Shown here: positions 8,138-15,632 of the stretch, piece by piece
Position numbering within the stretch: position 1 is the first letter of the stretch
Layout of the letters: each line of letters begins with the position of its first letter
Source of the DNA: Salipaludibacillus keqinensis
Lineage (GTDB): Bacteria > Bacillota > Bacilli > Bacillales > Salisediminibacteriaceae
DNA: 64,000 bases
Direction of reading: 5' to 3'
NCBI RefSeq assembly: GCF_003226325.1
Contig: NZ_PDOD01000003.1
Span: 434,001 to 498,000 of the forward strand
The notes under the pieces: generated by a model
What the model was told of the DNA's origin: nothing
Seen by the model: the letters and a program-made list of their open reading frames with translations, nothing else
Databases searched by the model: none
Program-made: the position numbers and the translations under genes

Positions 8138-11100
8138 TTGTCCAAATTAAAAGTAAATAAAATAACCATGCTGTGTCTAGTTTTAATGATGAATCTGGTA
8201 ATATTTAGTGCAGTGGATTTCAGTAAACAAGTTGAGGCTGCTGACTCACAAACGATCACTTCAATCCAGCCGGTAGGAGCTACTACGATTGATGCTGGGC
8301 TTGACGGAGGACTCGGCTTTGAATTTCCAAATTTTAATAATGGTGCTTCGTTCGAGGACGTAGAGCATGACATTGATCTTTTGGTGCAACAAGATGGTGA
8401 GTGGATTTCCATTGTTAACAATGCTGCCAGTGGATGGGTCTACGATGACAACTTTGGAAACTGGTGGGAAGGTCCAGGTGGATACTGGTTTAATCCTGTA
8501 GAAGAAACAATGCAGCTAAGAATCGCATCAAAAACAAATCCTGACGTTTTTGTGGAGTATACGTTTAACGTCATTCCGGCAGACACTCAAGTCATTACGT
8601 CAATGGCTCCTGCTGGTCCAACTTCATTTGATGTATCGCCCTCTGGTGGTACTGGATTTGAATTTCCACGCTTTAATAACGGTGCTACTTTTAGAGACGT
8701 ACAAGATGACGTTGCACTTTTCGTGAACCAAGATGATGAGTGGGTCTCTATTGATAATAATGCGGATAGCGGATGGATCTACGATAATAACTTTGGAAAC
8801 TGGTGGGAAGGTCCAGGTGGATATTGGTTTGATCCGGTAGAAGAAACGACGCAAGTTAGAGTCGCTTCAAAGACAAATCCTGACGTTTTTGTGGACTATA
8901 CGTTAACCGTTACTCTACCAGTAAGAAATTCTCATACGATTACAAACTTTGATGGCAGATCAACGTTTGAAGCGGATGACAACGGTGCAATTGGTATTCC
9001 TATCCCTCGGATTGATGGTAGTTACGCTACATTAAGTGAAGTTGATAACTTCGTTTATGAAGTGAAGGTCGATGGTGAGTGGGTCAATATTTTAGATTCC
9101 TCTGCGACAGGATTCAGTTATGCGGCTAATGGATACAATAGAATGTCGTCTGCGAACCAGTGGGGATATTGGACTGACTACATCTTTGGACTTTGGTTCC
9201 AACCTATTCAAGAAGATATGGAGCTCCGTATCGGATACCCATTAGATGGTGAAAAAGACGGGGACATTGGAGACAATTATGTAGAGTATCAATTTACAGG
9301 TAACCCAGATGCTTATCGTCCAGACGAAGTGGCGTTAGATGATATCCAGATTGGTACATCTGAAGATGCAACAATTGAAGGATGGGACTTAGTCTGGAAT
9401 GATGAATTTGAAGGAACGGAATTAGATGAAAGCAAGTGGAACTATGACACTGGTTATTACTTAGATGACGACCCAGGTACATGGGGTTGGGGAAATAACG
9501 AACTTCAACACTATACAGATAGTGAAGAGAATGTTTTTGTAGAAGACGGCAAATTAAATATAGTAGCATTTGAAGAACCGGCGTCCTTTCCACAGGATCC
9601 AGATCGTGTAGCGCCATATTCTTCAGGGAAAATCACAACACAAGATAAATTCACATTTAAATATGGACGAATCGATTTCAGTGCGAAGCTTCCTGCAGTT
9701 ACTGCTGCATGGCCTGCACTTTGGATGATGCCAAATGATGACGTGTATGGAGGATGGGCATCTTCAGGTGAAATTGATGTCATGGAAGCACGAGGGCGAG
9801 TTCCTAACGAGACAAGTGGTGCCATTCACTTTGGCGGTGAATGGCCTGGAAATACGTATCTTGCGGCTGAACAAACCTTTGAAGAGGGAGTAGGCATTGA
9901 TACGGATTACCATGATTACACTTTAATTTGGGAAGAAGATATGCTCAGCTGGTATGTGAATGGAGAGTTCTTCTTCAAAGTATCAAAGGAAGAATGGTTC
10001 TCAGCAGCGGACAGAGAAAATCCTTACGCTCCTTTTGATCAAGACTTTTATGTGATCATGAACCTTGCGTTAGGTGGATGGTTCGATGGCGGAAGAGAAC
10101 CGGACGTAGAAGATTTACCAGTGTCAATGCAGGTTGATTACGTTCGTGTCTATAAAGATGAAAATGCCGATCACGAAGAGCCAGGAGAGCCGACAGATCC
10201 AGGCGATGGCGAAGATCCAGGAGACGGCGATGGTGGAGAAGAGCCAGGTGATGGTGACGAAGAAACACCTGAAGAAGACTTAGAAGTCCCTTATAAAGAT
10301 GGAGACACTGGTGAAGAAATTCGTGAAATGAAGCAGAAATTAACTGCACTTGGTTTCGGAAACTTCCCAACGAATCCGTCAGAGAACTACGATTCAGTGA
10401 CAAGTGGTGTGGTGTCTGACTTCCAAGATTACTATGGCCTTGAAGTAACAGGCGAAGCAGATCAAGAAACACTAGATTTACTGGATAGCATTTTGAACTC
10501 TGTTTTCACAGATGGTCAATCTGCTCCAGAAATCAAACAGCTTAAATTAGACTTAACTTTACTTGGTTTCGGAAACTTCCCAACGAATCCATCAGAGAAC
10601 TACGGTTCAGTAACAATGGGCGTTGTAGCTGACTTCCAAGAGGCTAATAACCTAGTAGTAAATGGGATTGCAGATCCTGTTACACTAGCAAAAATTAGTG
10701 AACTTGTGGGAGAACTTTCGTTCAAAGATGGTGATTCTGGTGAGGAAATCAAGTGGTTGAAGCAAGATTTAACAAAACTTGGTTTTGGAAACTTCCCTGC
10801 GGAACCATCAGAAAACTATGGTCTTATCACTGCAAGTGTCGTGTCTCAATTCCAAAGGTATTATGGTCTTGAAGTCACTGGTGAGGCAAACCAACAAACA
10901 CTTAACTTAATCAGAGACATCTTAACATCCGTTTACACTGACGGTAACACAGCTCCAGAGATCAGACAGTTAAAAGTTGATTTGACTTCTCTTGGTTTCG
11001 GAAACTTCCCTGTTAACCCGTCTCAGAATTACGGTCCTGTCACAATGAGAGTCGTCTCAGACTTCCAAAGTGCACACGACTTAGCTGTTAATGGCATCGC

Positions 11101-11569
11101 AGACCCTGTCACGCTTGCAAAAATCGCTGAACTAGCTATGGAAATCCCTTATGAAAATGGGGACACAGGCAAAGCAGTGAAATTGATGAAGCAACATTTG
11201 AGTCTGCTTGGTTTTGGAAACTTCCCTGCAGACCCATCTGAACTGTTCGGATCTGTCACATCAGCGGTAGTCTTAAGCTTCCAAGAATACTACGGTCTTG
11301 ATCACACAGCCGTTGCAGATCAACAAACGTTAGATTTCATGAATGAGCTATTCACATCTGTCTATACAGATGGAAACTCAGCTCCTGAAATCAGAGAGTT
11401 GAAGCTGCACCTAACGGAACTTGGCTTTGGGAACTTCCCATCCAATCCATCAGAAAACTATGGTCCAGTAACATCTGGAGTAGTAAAACAATTCCAAGAA
11501 GCTCATGACCTTGCAGTTAATGGAATTGCAGATCCTGTTACATTAGCAAAAATTGAAGAGTTGTCTTAA
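8138..11569 (+). CDS. Secreted GH16 endo-beta-1,3-glucanase with N-terminal repeats and six PG-binding-like repeats
   Basis: A 1143-residue exported protein. Residues 1-33 are a signal peptide. Residues 38-150 and 151-265 are near-identical domains of an unrecognised type (both with a GWxYDxNFGNWWEGPGGYWF core), followed by a diverged third copy to about 400. Residues 410-675 form a GH16 laminarinase-type catalytic domain with GEIDVMEARG; Glu545 is the expected nucleophile and Glu550 the acid/base. An Asp/Gly/Pro linker (about 675-715) leads to six peptidoglycan-binding-like repeats of about 71 residues, arranged as three A-B pairs. The start is TTG 8138 after AGGAGATGAG. It probably cuts beta-1,3- or mixed-linked glucans outside the cell, with the tail holding it to the wall (inference). 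Confidence 0.92.
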   Translation: MSKLKVNKITMLCLVLMMNLVIFSAVDFSKQVEAADSQTITSIQPVGATTIDAGLDGGLGFEFPNFNNGASFEDVEHDIDLLVQQDGEWISIVNNAASGWVYDDNFGNWWEGPGGYWFNPVEETMQLRIASKTNPDVFVEYTFNVIPADTQVITSMAPAGPTSFDVSPSGGTGFEFPRFNNGATFRDVQDDVALFVNQDDEWVSIDNNADSGWIYDNNFGNWWEGPGGYWFDPVEETTQVRVASKTNPDVFVDYTLTVTLPVRNSHTITNFDGRSTFEADDNGAIGIPIPRIDGSYATLSEVDNFVYEVKVDGEWVNILDSSATGFSYAANGYNRMSSANQWGYWTDYIFGLWFQPIQEDMELRIGYPLDGEKDGDIGDNYVEYQFTGNPDAYRPDEVALDDIQIGTSEDATIEGWDLVWNDEFEGTELDESKWNYDTGYYLDDDPGTWGWGNNELQHYTDSEENVFVEDGKLNIVAFEEPASFPQDPDRVAPYSSGKITTQDKFTFKYGRIDFSAKLPAVTAAWPALWMMPNDDVYGGWASSGEIDVMEARGRVPNETSGAIHFGGEWPGNTYLAAEQTFEEGVGIDTDYHDYTLIWEEDMLSWYVNGEFFFKVSKEEWFSAADRENPYAPFDQDFYVIMNLALGGWFDGGREPDVEDLPVSMQVDYVRVYKDENADHEEPGEPTDPGDGEDPGDGDGGEEPGDGDEETPEEDLEVPYKDGDTGEEIREMKQKLTALGFGNFPTNPSENYDSVTSGVVSDFQDYYGLEVTGEADQETLDLLDSILNSVFTDGQSAPEIKQLKLDLTLLGFGNFPTNPSENYGSVTMGVVADFQEANNLVVNGIADPVTLAKISELVGELSFKDGDSGEEIKWLKQDLTKLGFGNFPAEPSENYGLITASVVSQFQRYYGLEVTGEANQQTLNLIRDILTSVYTDGNTAPEIRQLKVDLTSLGFGNFPVNPSQNYGPVTMRVVSDFQSAHDLAVNGIADPVTLAKIAELAMEIPYENGDTGKAVKLMKQHLSLLGFGNFPADPSELFGSVTSAVVLSFQEYYGLDHTAVADQQTLDFMNELFTSVYTDGNSAPEIRELKLHLTELGFGNFPSNPSENYGPVTSGVVKQFQEAHDLAVNGIADPVTLAKIEELS

Positions 11570-11586
11570 AAAATAACAAAATGATG

Positions 11587-11617
11587 AACCCCAAGTGCTT
11601 AATTCACTTGGGGTTTT
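11587..11617 (+). terminator. Intrinsic terminator after the glucanase gene
   Basis: CCCCAAGTG (11589-11597) pairs with CACTTGGGG (11605-11613), followed by TTTT. Confidence 0.88.
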
Positions 11618-11640
11618 CCTTCTTTTGACGAGGGGATGAC

Positions 11641-11667
11641 TGACCGCTGGGACGGTTCCTACGGTCA
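11641..11667. repeat. Short REP-like element (GGGACGGTTC family)
   Basis: TGACCG and CGGTCA form a perfect six-base inverted repeat around CTGGGACGGTTCCTA. Same design as 5322-5347. Confidence 0.6.
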
Positions 11668-11827
11668 AAGAAGAGTGGAGTATTACGATATGGATGCGAT
11701 ATGCTAACGTGCGCCTTATATCTATCTCAACTCAAATAGAAGTTGATGATGAGTAATAAGTGATTCAAATCATATATGAAAAACACATGAATAGGAGACA
11801 GAGGTAAGCGAATTTCAGATAAAAGCA

Positions 11828-11849
11828 TATCGCGTAGCGCTAGGCGATA
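11828..11849. promoter_or_regulatory. Overlapping TATCG/CGATA palindrome sites
   Basis: TATCGC and GCGATA are six-base arms around GTAGCGCTAG, itself containing the palindrome TAGCGCTA. It can be read as two overlapping 15-mers (11828-11842 and 11835-11849), each one base from TATCG-N5-CGATA. Confidence 0.55.
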
Positions 11850-12073
11850 CAGATGACATTTGGTAGTGGAATCATTTGAAGATTTTTACCTGCTTATAAA
11901 TTTAATTAACCGTTTCTTATTATTACTTGTTCAATGGTCAAAGGGAAATAGTTACTTTCTAGTTTAGGAAGGGAAAAATTAAAATAATAGAAGAGATAAT
12001 TATAGATGTTTAGTGATACGTCGTAGTGTTCGCGCGCCTGGAAAACACTTATATCGCACGATCTTCCACACTA

Positions 12074-12088
12074 AATCGCTAGGCGATA
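12074..12088. promoter_or_regulatory. TATCG-N5-CGATA site, one mismatch
   Basis: AATCGCTAGGCGATA. The first base departs from the consensus; the CTAGG centre is the same as at 11840-11844. Confidence 0.5.
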
Positions 12089-12349
12089 TAATATGACTTG
12101 TTTCACTTATTTCCGAGGAAATATTTATAATCATCATTGCTTCGCTACTGAGTCACTGAACCGCCGAGAAAACTAAAGTATTATCTCTTATCTAAATGAT
12201 TAGAGAGAAGCGATACAGGTGATTAATTAATTATAGTAAATAGTTTTTTTAGATTCTAAGAGTGGCGATTGATTTCCTATCCAAATTAAAGGATAGAATT
12301 ATTAGATTGATGAACGTTCTATCATAACCAAATCGCTACGTAAACTTTC

Positions 12350-12399
12350 ATATCGTCCGGCGATACGAACTAATCTTACGACGTATCGCCGGACGATAT
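12350..12399. promoter_or_regulatory. Two divergent palindrome sites forming an 18-bp perfect inverted repeat
   Basis: ATATCGTCCGGCGATACG (12350-12367) and its exact reverse complement (12382-12399) are separated by 14 bases. Each arm contains one exact TATCG-N5-CGATA 15-mer (12351-12365 and 12384-12398). Centre-to-centre distance is 33 bases, about three helical turns, which would put both sites on one face of the DNA. Confidence 0.75.
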
Positions 12400-12498
12400 A
12401 ATGGTTTGGAACAATGAAACTCGTAAATTATAGTGAAACAGAGATTGCGATATGCGACACATATGATAGACTAATAATTAAGGAAAATAAATGGTTCG

Positions 12499-12513
12499 TA
12501 TCGCCCGGCGATA
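12499..12513. promoter_or_regulatory. Perfect palindrome site just upstream of the RacA-like gene
   Basis: TATCGCCCGGCGATA is a perfect 7-1-7 palindrome ending 39 bases before the ATG at 12553, which is where an autoregulatory operator would sit. Confidence 0.7.
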
Positions 12514-12552
12514 TGAATAGAAATCACATTAAATAGAGAAAAGAGGCCGGAC

Positions 12553-13260
12553 ATGCGACACGATATACAACAAAGTGAACGATCTTTTTCGACGAAAGAA
12601 GTGGCTGAACAAGCGGGGATTGCAACGCCTACGGTTCGGAAATACGGACAAATTTTAGAACGGAATGGTTATGAGTTTTTTAAAGATGGCGACCGGCGGA
12701 TCTTTGTTCAATCTGACATTGAAGCGCTTATATCGTTACGCGATACGAATAAGTCTTTAGACGATACGGCGAAAGATAGGGTAGCAGAACAAACAGAAAG
12801 ACTAGCACAGCCCCAAAACACAGACGTAGCGATACCCGATACATATGACAATCTGCCACAAGATCCCAATCAAGTAAAAGAGATCTTAATGTTTCTAACG
12901 AGAGAGCTTGCCGCAACACGTGAAATGAATGCTCAATTGACGGAGAATATGACTCAGCTTAAAACGACGGTTGGACGACTCCAACAGGATCATCATGTGA
13001 TAAGTTCGACCATTGGAAATTCTGCGCAAAGAACTCATACGAAAATTGAAAAAATAGCTGAAGAACAAAGGAATCATTATGAAAACTTGATTCAGCAAGA
13101 AAAACAAAAAAGCGAATTATTACAACAGGAACTTCAAAATATGCGAGAAGAGCAGCAGAAAGAATGGCGTGCACAAAATCAATTTAACAGACAGCTGGAA
13201 GCAACGATAAAAAAGCCTAAATTTTCATTGGAGAGGTTAATCTCTTTATTTCGTAAATAA
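12553..13260 (+). CDS. RacA-like MerR-type HTH / coiled-coil DNA-binding protein
   Basis: A 235-residue protein. Residues 12-65 are a MerR-type helix-turn-helix (FSTKEVAEQAGIATPTVRKY, then NGYEFFKDGDRRIFVQSDIEAL), as in the chromosome-anchoring protein RacA and in MerR/DUF3967 proteins. Residues about 115-215 are Gln/Glu-rich coiled coil, and the last 17 residues (IKKPKFSLERLISLFRK) look like a basic amphipathic helix. RacA attaches the origin region to the cell pole at sporulation. The gene carries two TATCG-N5-CGATA sites inside it and an array upstream, which suggests it binds its own locus. B. subtilis RacA is shorter (about 184 residues), so orthology is uncertain; a plasmid-type partition regulator is the alternative. 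Confidence 0.7.
   Translation: MRHDIQQSERSFSTKEVAEQAGIATPTVRKYGQILERNGYEFFKDGDRRIFVQSDIEALISLRDTNKSLDDTAKDRVAEQTERLAQPQNTDVAIPDTYDNLPQDPNQVKEILMFLTRELAATREMNAQLTENMTQLKTTVGRLQQDHHVISSTIGNSAQRTHTKIEKIAEEQRNHYENLIQQEKQKSELLQQELQNMREEQQKEWRAQNQFNRQLEATIKKPKFSLERLISLFRK
12731..12745. promoter_or_regulatory. Exact TATCG-N5-CGATA site inside the RacA-like gene
   Basis: TATCGTTACGCGATA within the coding sequence just after the HTH region; a second, one-mismatch copy (TAGCGATACCCGATA) is at 12827-12841. Their retention inside a reading frame argues for function beyond promoter control. Confidence 0.55.
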
Positions 13261-13313
13261 GCTATGTTTTTATGCTTGGGTAAGATGGATGGCACAGGGC
13301 AAAAAAGCTCTAC

Positions 13314-13340
13314 TAAATTTAATCTAAGTTATGCCGATAT
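13314..13340 (+). promoter_or_regulatory. Sigma-D (motility) promoter of yjfB
   Basis: TAAA (13314-13317), exactly 15 bases, then a perfect GCCGATAT (13333-13340). This is the textbook B. subtilis sigma-D pattern and fits the motility-linked gene that follows. Confidence 0.88.
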
Positions 13341-13424
13341 GATTGATACATCGTTTTACGCTTTGTGAAGCGTGGGATGGTGGGTGCTTATGTTCTTACG
13401 TCAGACTTAAAAGGAGTTGATACG

Positions 13425-13625
13425 ATGGAAATTCCTTCACTTTCGATGGCGATCAGTCAAGCAGGAGTGAATCAGCAGGCGTCCATTGCGATGATGCAGA
13501 AATCAATGGATCAAGCTAGTCATCAAGGGCAAGCGTTAGAAAAGTTGATGGACTCTGCAGAATTGAAAAGAACAGAGCATGCGTTACAGCCCCATCTCGG
13601 TGGGAGTGTAGACGTGAGTGTGTAG
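13425..13625 (+). CDS. yjfB: YjfB-family putative motility protein
   Basis: A 66-residue protein starting MEIPSLSMAISQAGVNQQAS, the hallmark of the YjfB family (small proteins of unknown mechanism listed as putative motility proteins). ATG 13425 follows AAGGAG (13411-13416) by eight bases; an upstream ATG at 13365 has no such site. The perfect sigma-D promoter at 13314-13340 independently supports co-expression with flagella. It is followed by a strong terminator. Biochemical role unknown. Confidence 0.85.
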   Translation: MEIPSLSMAISQAGVNQQASIAMMQKSMDQASHQGQALEKLMDSAELKRTEHALQPHLGGSVDVSV

Positions 13626-13636
13626 AACACAAAGAA

Positions 13637-13665
13637 AAGACAGCCACTGCGGCTGTCTTTTTTTT
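13637..13665 (+). terminator. Intrinsic terminator after yjfB
   Basis: AAGACAGCC (13637-13645) pairs with GGCTGTCTT (13651-13659), then a run of T to 13665. Confidence 0.92.
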
Positions 13666-13745
13666 GCTTTTGCGTTGTATTCAGTTTCAAACTTGAATAG
13701 AGACTACCTGATTTTCGAAATAATATCAGTTAAACAAGGATCAAA

Positions 13746-15116
13746 TTAAAAAATGAGATGAGCAACCCCAGCAATAATTGGGAGTGTGATAATTGTGCGC
13801 TGAATGAAGATGACTGCTAACTCCCCGAAACTGAGCGGAATCTTAGAGCGCAAAATTAATACACCAATTTCAGACATGTATACGAGCTGGCTGATAGAGA
13901 CTCCGGCGATGACAAATCGCGTCAGTTCACTTTCAATCCCACTGCCGATCACAGCTGGTAAGAACATATCAGCGAAGCCGACGATCATAGCGGGAGCTGC
14001 CGCCTCAGCCTCTGGGAGTTGAAGTAGTTGCAAGACTGGCACTATGGGCATGGATAGCCACACAAAGATTTGAGTGAATTCTGCCAAGATTAACGCAATT
14101 GTTCCTAGCGTCATAACGATCGGAATTAGACCGAGCCACATGTCAAACACATTGATGACTCCTTTTTGACAGACACTTCCGATACTTTTGACACTATTCG
14201 CTTTTTCAACAGCCACTTTCAAGCCAAAGGATAGCGTCGATTCATTTTTCGGAGCTGCTTCCACGATCTGTTTTCCTACTGGTTCATGATATTCGTCTTT
14301 CTTACGTGACAGCGGCGGAATACGTGGCATGATTACCGCTGCCACAAAGACAGCAAGCGTTACAGTTAGATAAAAGGGTACGAAATACGCTTCAAGGCCA
14401 ATGAAACCAATGATAACGAGACTAAAAGCAATCGAAGCAATCGAAAAGTTCGTTGCAATGATCGATGATTCACGCTTCGTATAATAGCCTTGTTCGAACT
14501 GCTGAGTGGTGATTAACACCCCAACAGGTCCCGCTCCCATCCAAGACGCCGTTGCATCAATGGCTGAACGCCCCGGCAACTTGAATACCGGCTGCATAAA
14601 CTTACGCAAAAGTGTACCAATGAAATCCATTAATCCGAACGAAAGCAAGAACGGCATCAATAAAGCAGCGAACAAGAACCACGCCATTAATACGGGAATC
14701 AATTCAAATAACACTGTACCTCCAGTAAACGGGGCCACAATCATTTCTGGTCCGATTTCGAACAGGACCATAATGGCGAAAACGGAACCAATGACTCGCA
14801 CGATCAACCATCCGATGGATATATCGAAAAGGTTTCTCATTGACTCGTAGTTTGTAATCCACGTAGGCTTGAGCGTGCGCGCAATGAATGCTCCGACGGC
14901 TGATAAAAGGATCATTCCAGTCATAAATGCAGGAATTGAATCATCGAACGTTGTTTGAATCGTTTCTGCTAAAATCCCGACCCCAATCGTCACACTACCA
15001 TTGAATGGAACAGGAACAAGAAACAATAGAATTCCAAATAAAGATGGCAGTATAAATCTCATGATAGATGAAGAATGAGTCTCTGATGTTTTATGTGATT
15101 GAGTCTGGTTAGTCAT
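13746..15116 (-). CDS. yjiH: YjiH-family membrane protein with nucleoside-recognition (gate) domain
   Basis: A 456-residue polytopic protein with about ten or eleven membrane helices. The segment FMQPVFKLPGRSAIDATASWMGAGP with QFEQGYYTKRESSIIATNFS is typical of the 'gate'/nucleoside-recognition module also found in spore-maturation proteins and some transporters; a second gate-like half lies in the C-terminal third. ATG 15116 was chosen because GGAGGTT (complement of 15124-15130) lies seven bases upstream; a start at 15152 has no site. It is monocistronic and convergent with yjfB. The transported solute, if any, is unknown. Confidence 0.75.
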   Translation of the reverse strand: MTNQTQSHKTSETHSSSIMRFILPSLFGILLFLVPVPFNGSVTIGVGILAETIQTTFDDSIPAFMTGMILLSAVGAFIARTLKPTWITNYESMRNLFDISIGWLIVRVIGSVFAIMVLFEIGPEMIVAPFTGGTVLFELIPVLMAWFLFAALLMPFLLSFGLMDFIGTLLRKFMQPVFKLPGRSAIDATASWMGAGPVGVLITTQQFEQGYYTKRESSIIATNFSIASIAFSLVIIGFIGLEAYFVPFYLTVTLAVFVAAVIMPRIPPLSRKKDEYHEPVGKQIVEAAPKNESTLSFGLKVAVEKANSVKSIGSVCQKGVINVFDMWLGLIPIVMTLGTIALILAEFTQIFVWLSMPIVPVLQLLQLPEAEAAAPAMIVGFADMFLPAVIGSGIESELTRFVIAGVSISQLVYMSEIGVLILRSKIPLSFGELAVIFIQRTIITLPIIAGVAHLIF

Positions 15117-15632
15117 GAAAAAGAACCTCCAAATAAATAATGATAAGAACAATGTTTATAAATATACCAAACTAATGCATAAAAATCAACACCATAGAGG
15201 AGGGTTCTTACGGTTCGCAGTCGCTTGGTTTAATGAAGATGAATAAGGCAGCTGTTGTGGCGGCCTTATTAAATAGAAATATTCAATCGCCGCCCAATTT
15301 CATTACTATATCTGGAAGTGTTTTTATAGAAGAGATTACTTTCACTAAAACGTTCAAAAAAGAAAATAGCTAATCTGGAGAAACTATGTGAAATTTTATT
15401 TCAATAAACATTATGTTAAATGGATGAAACAAATGAATTGATCTTATCGAGTATGATAAAATAAAGAACGGCCTTCTACATATTTCGACATTATTCTGTA
15501 ACAGCTGCCGACTCGTTCTAATTTTCGGCTCAGAAGTGAAGGCTTTGTTTTTTGCTGGCATCACTTGGAAGTACTCAATTATATGAAGACATTGCACAAG
15601 ACTGAAAACTAAATTTTGAAAGGGTGAGAAGG
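15117..15632. other. Intergenic region with a degraded REP-like element and a gene fragment
   Basis: Holds GAGGAGGGTTCTTACGGTTC (15194-15213), a degraded member of the GGGACGGTTC family, and a 44-codon frame at 15239-15373 (see next entry). No clear promoter for the transporter gene that follows was identified. Confidence 0.45.
15239..15373 (+). pseudogene. Possible gene fragment, 44 codons
   Basis: ATG 15239 reads MNKAAVVAALLNRNIQSPPN then FITISGSVFIEEITFTKTFK to TAA. It reads like the tail of a real protein, but there is no ribosome site before the ATG and no recognisable family. It immediately follows the degraded REP-like element. Could equally be chance. Confidence 0.25.

Larger units (their letters stand above)
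11668..12552. other. Non-coding AT-rich region carrying a cluster of TATCG-N5-CGATA palindromes
   Basis: About 880 bases with no gene on either strand. It is punctuated by a 15-base palindromic motif: exact copies at 12351-12365, 12384-12398 and 12499-12513; one-mismatch copies at 11828-11842 (overlapping the next), 11835-11849 and 12074-12088; and several GCGATAC half-sites. The neighbouring downstream gene encodes a RacA-like DNA-binding protein and contains further copies (12731-12745 exact, 12827-12841 one mismatch). This is most likely the protein's own binding array, acting as operator, chromosome anchor or both. Confidence 0.7.

Noticed and set aside
10056-10472. 138-codon minus-strand frame opposite the glucanase linker
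   Set aside because: Antisense to a clear coding region with low-complexity Asp/Gly/Pro codons.
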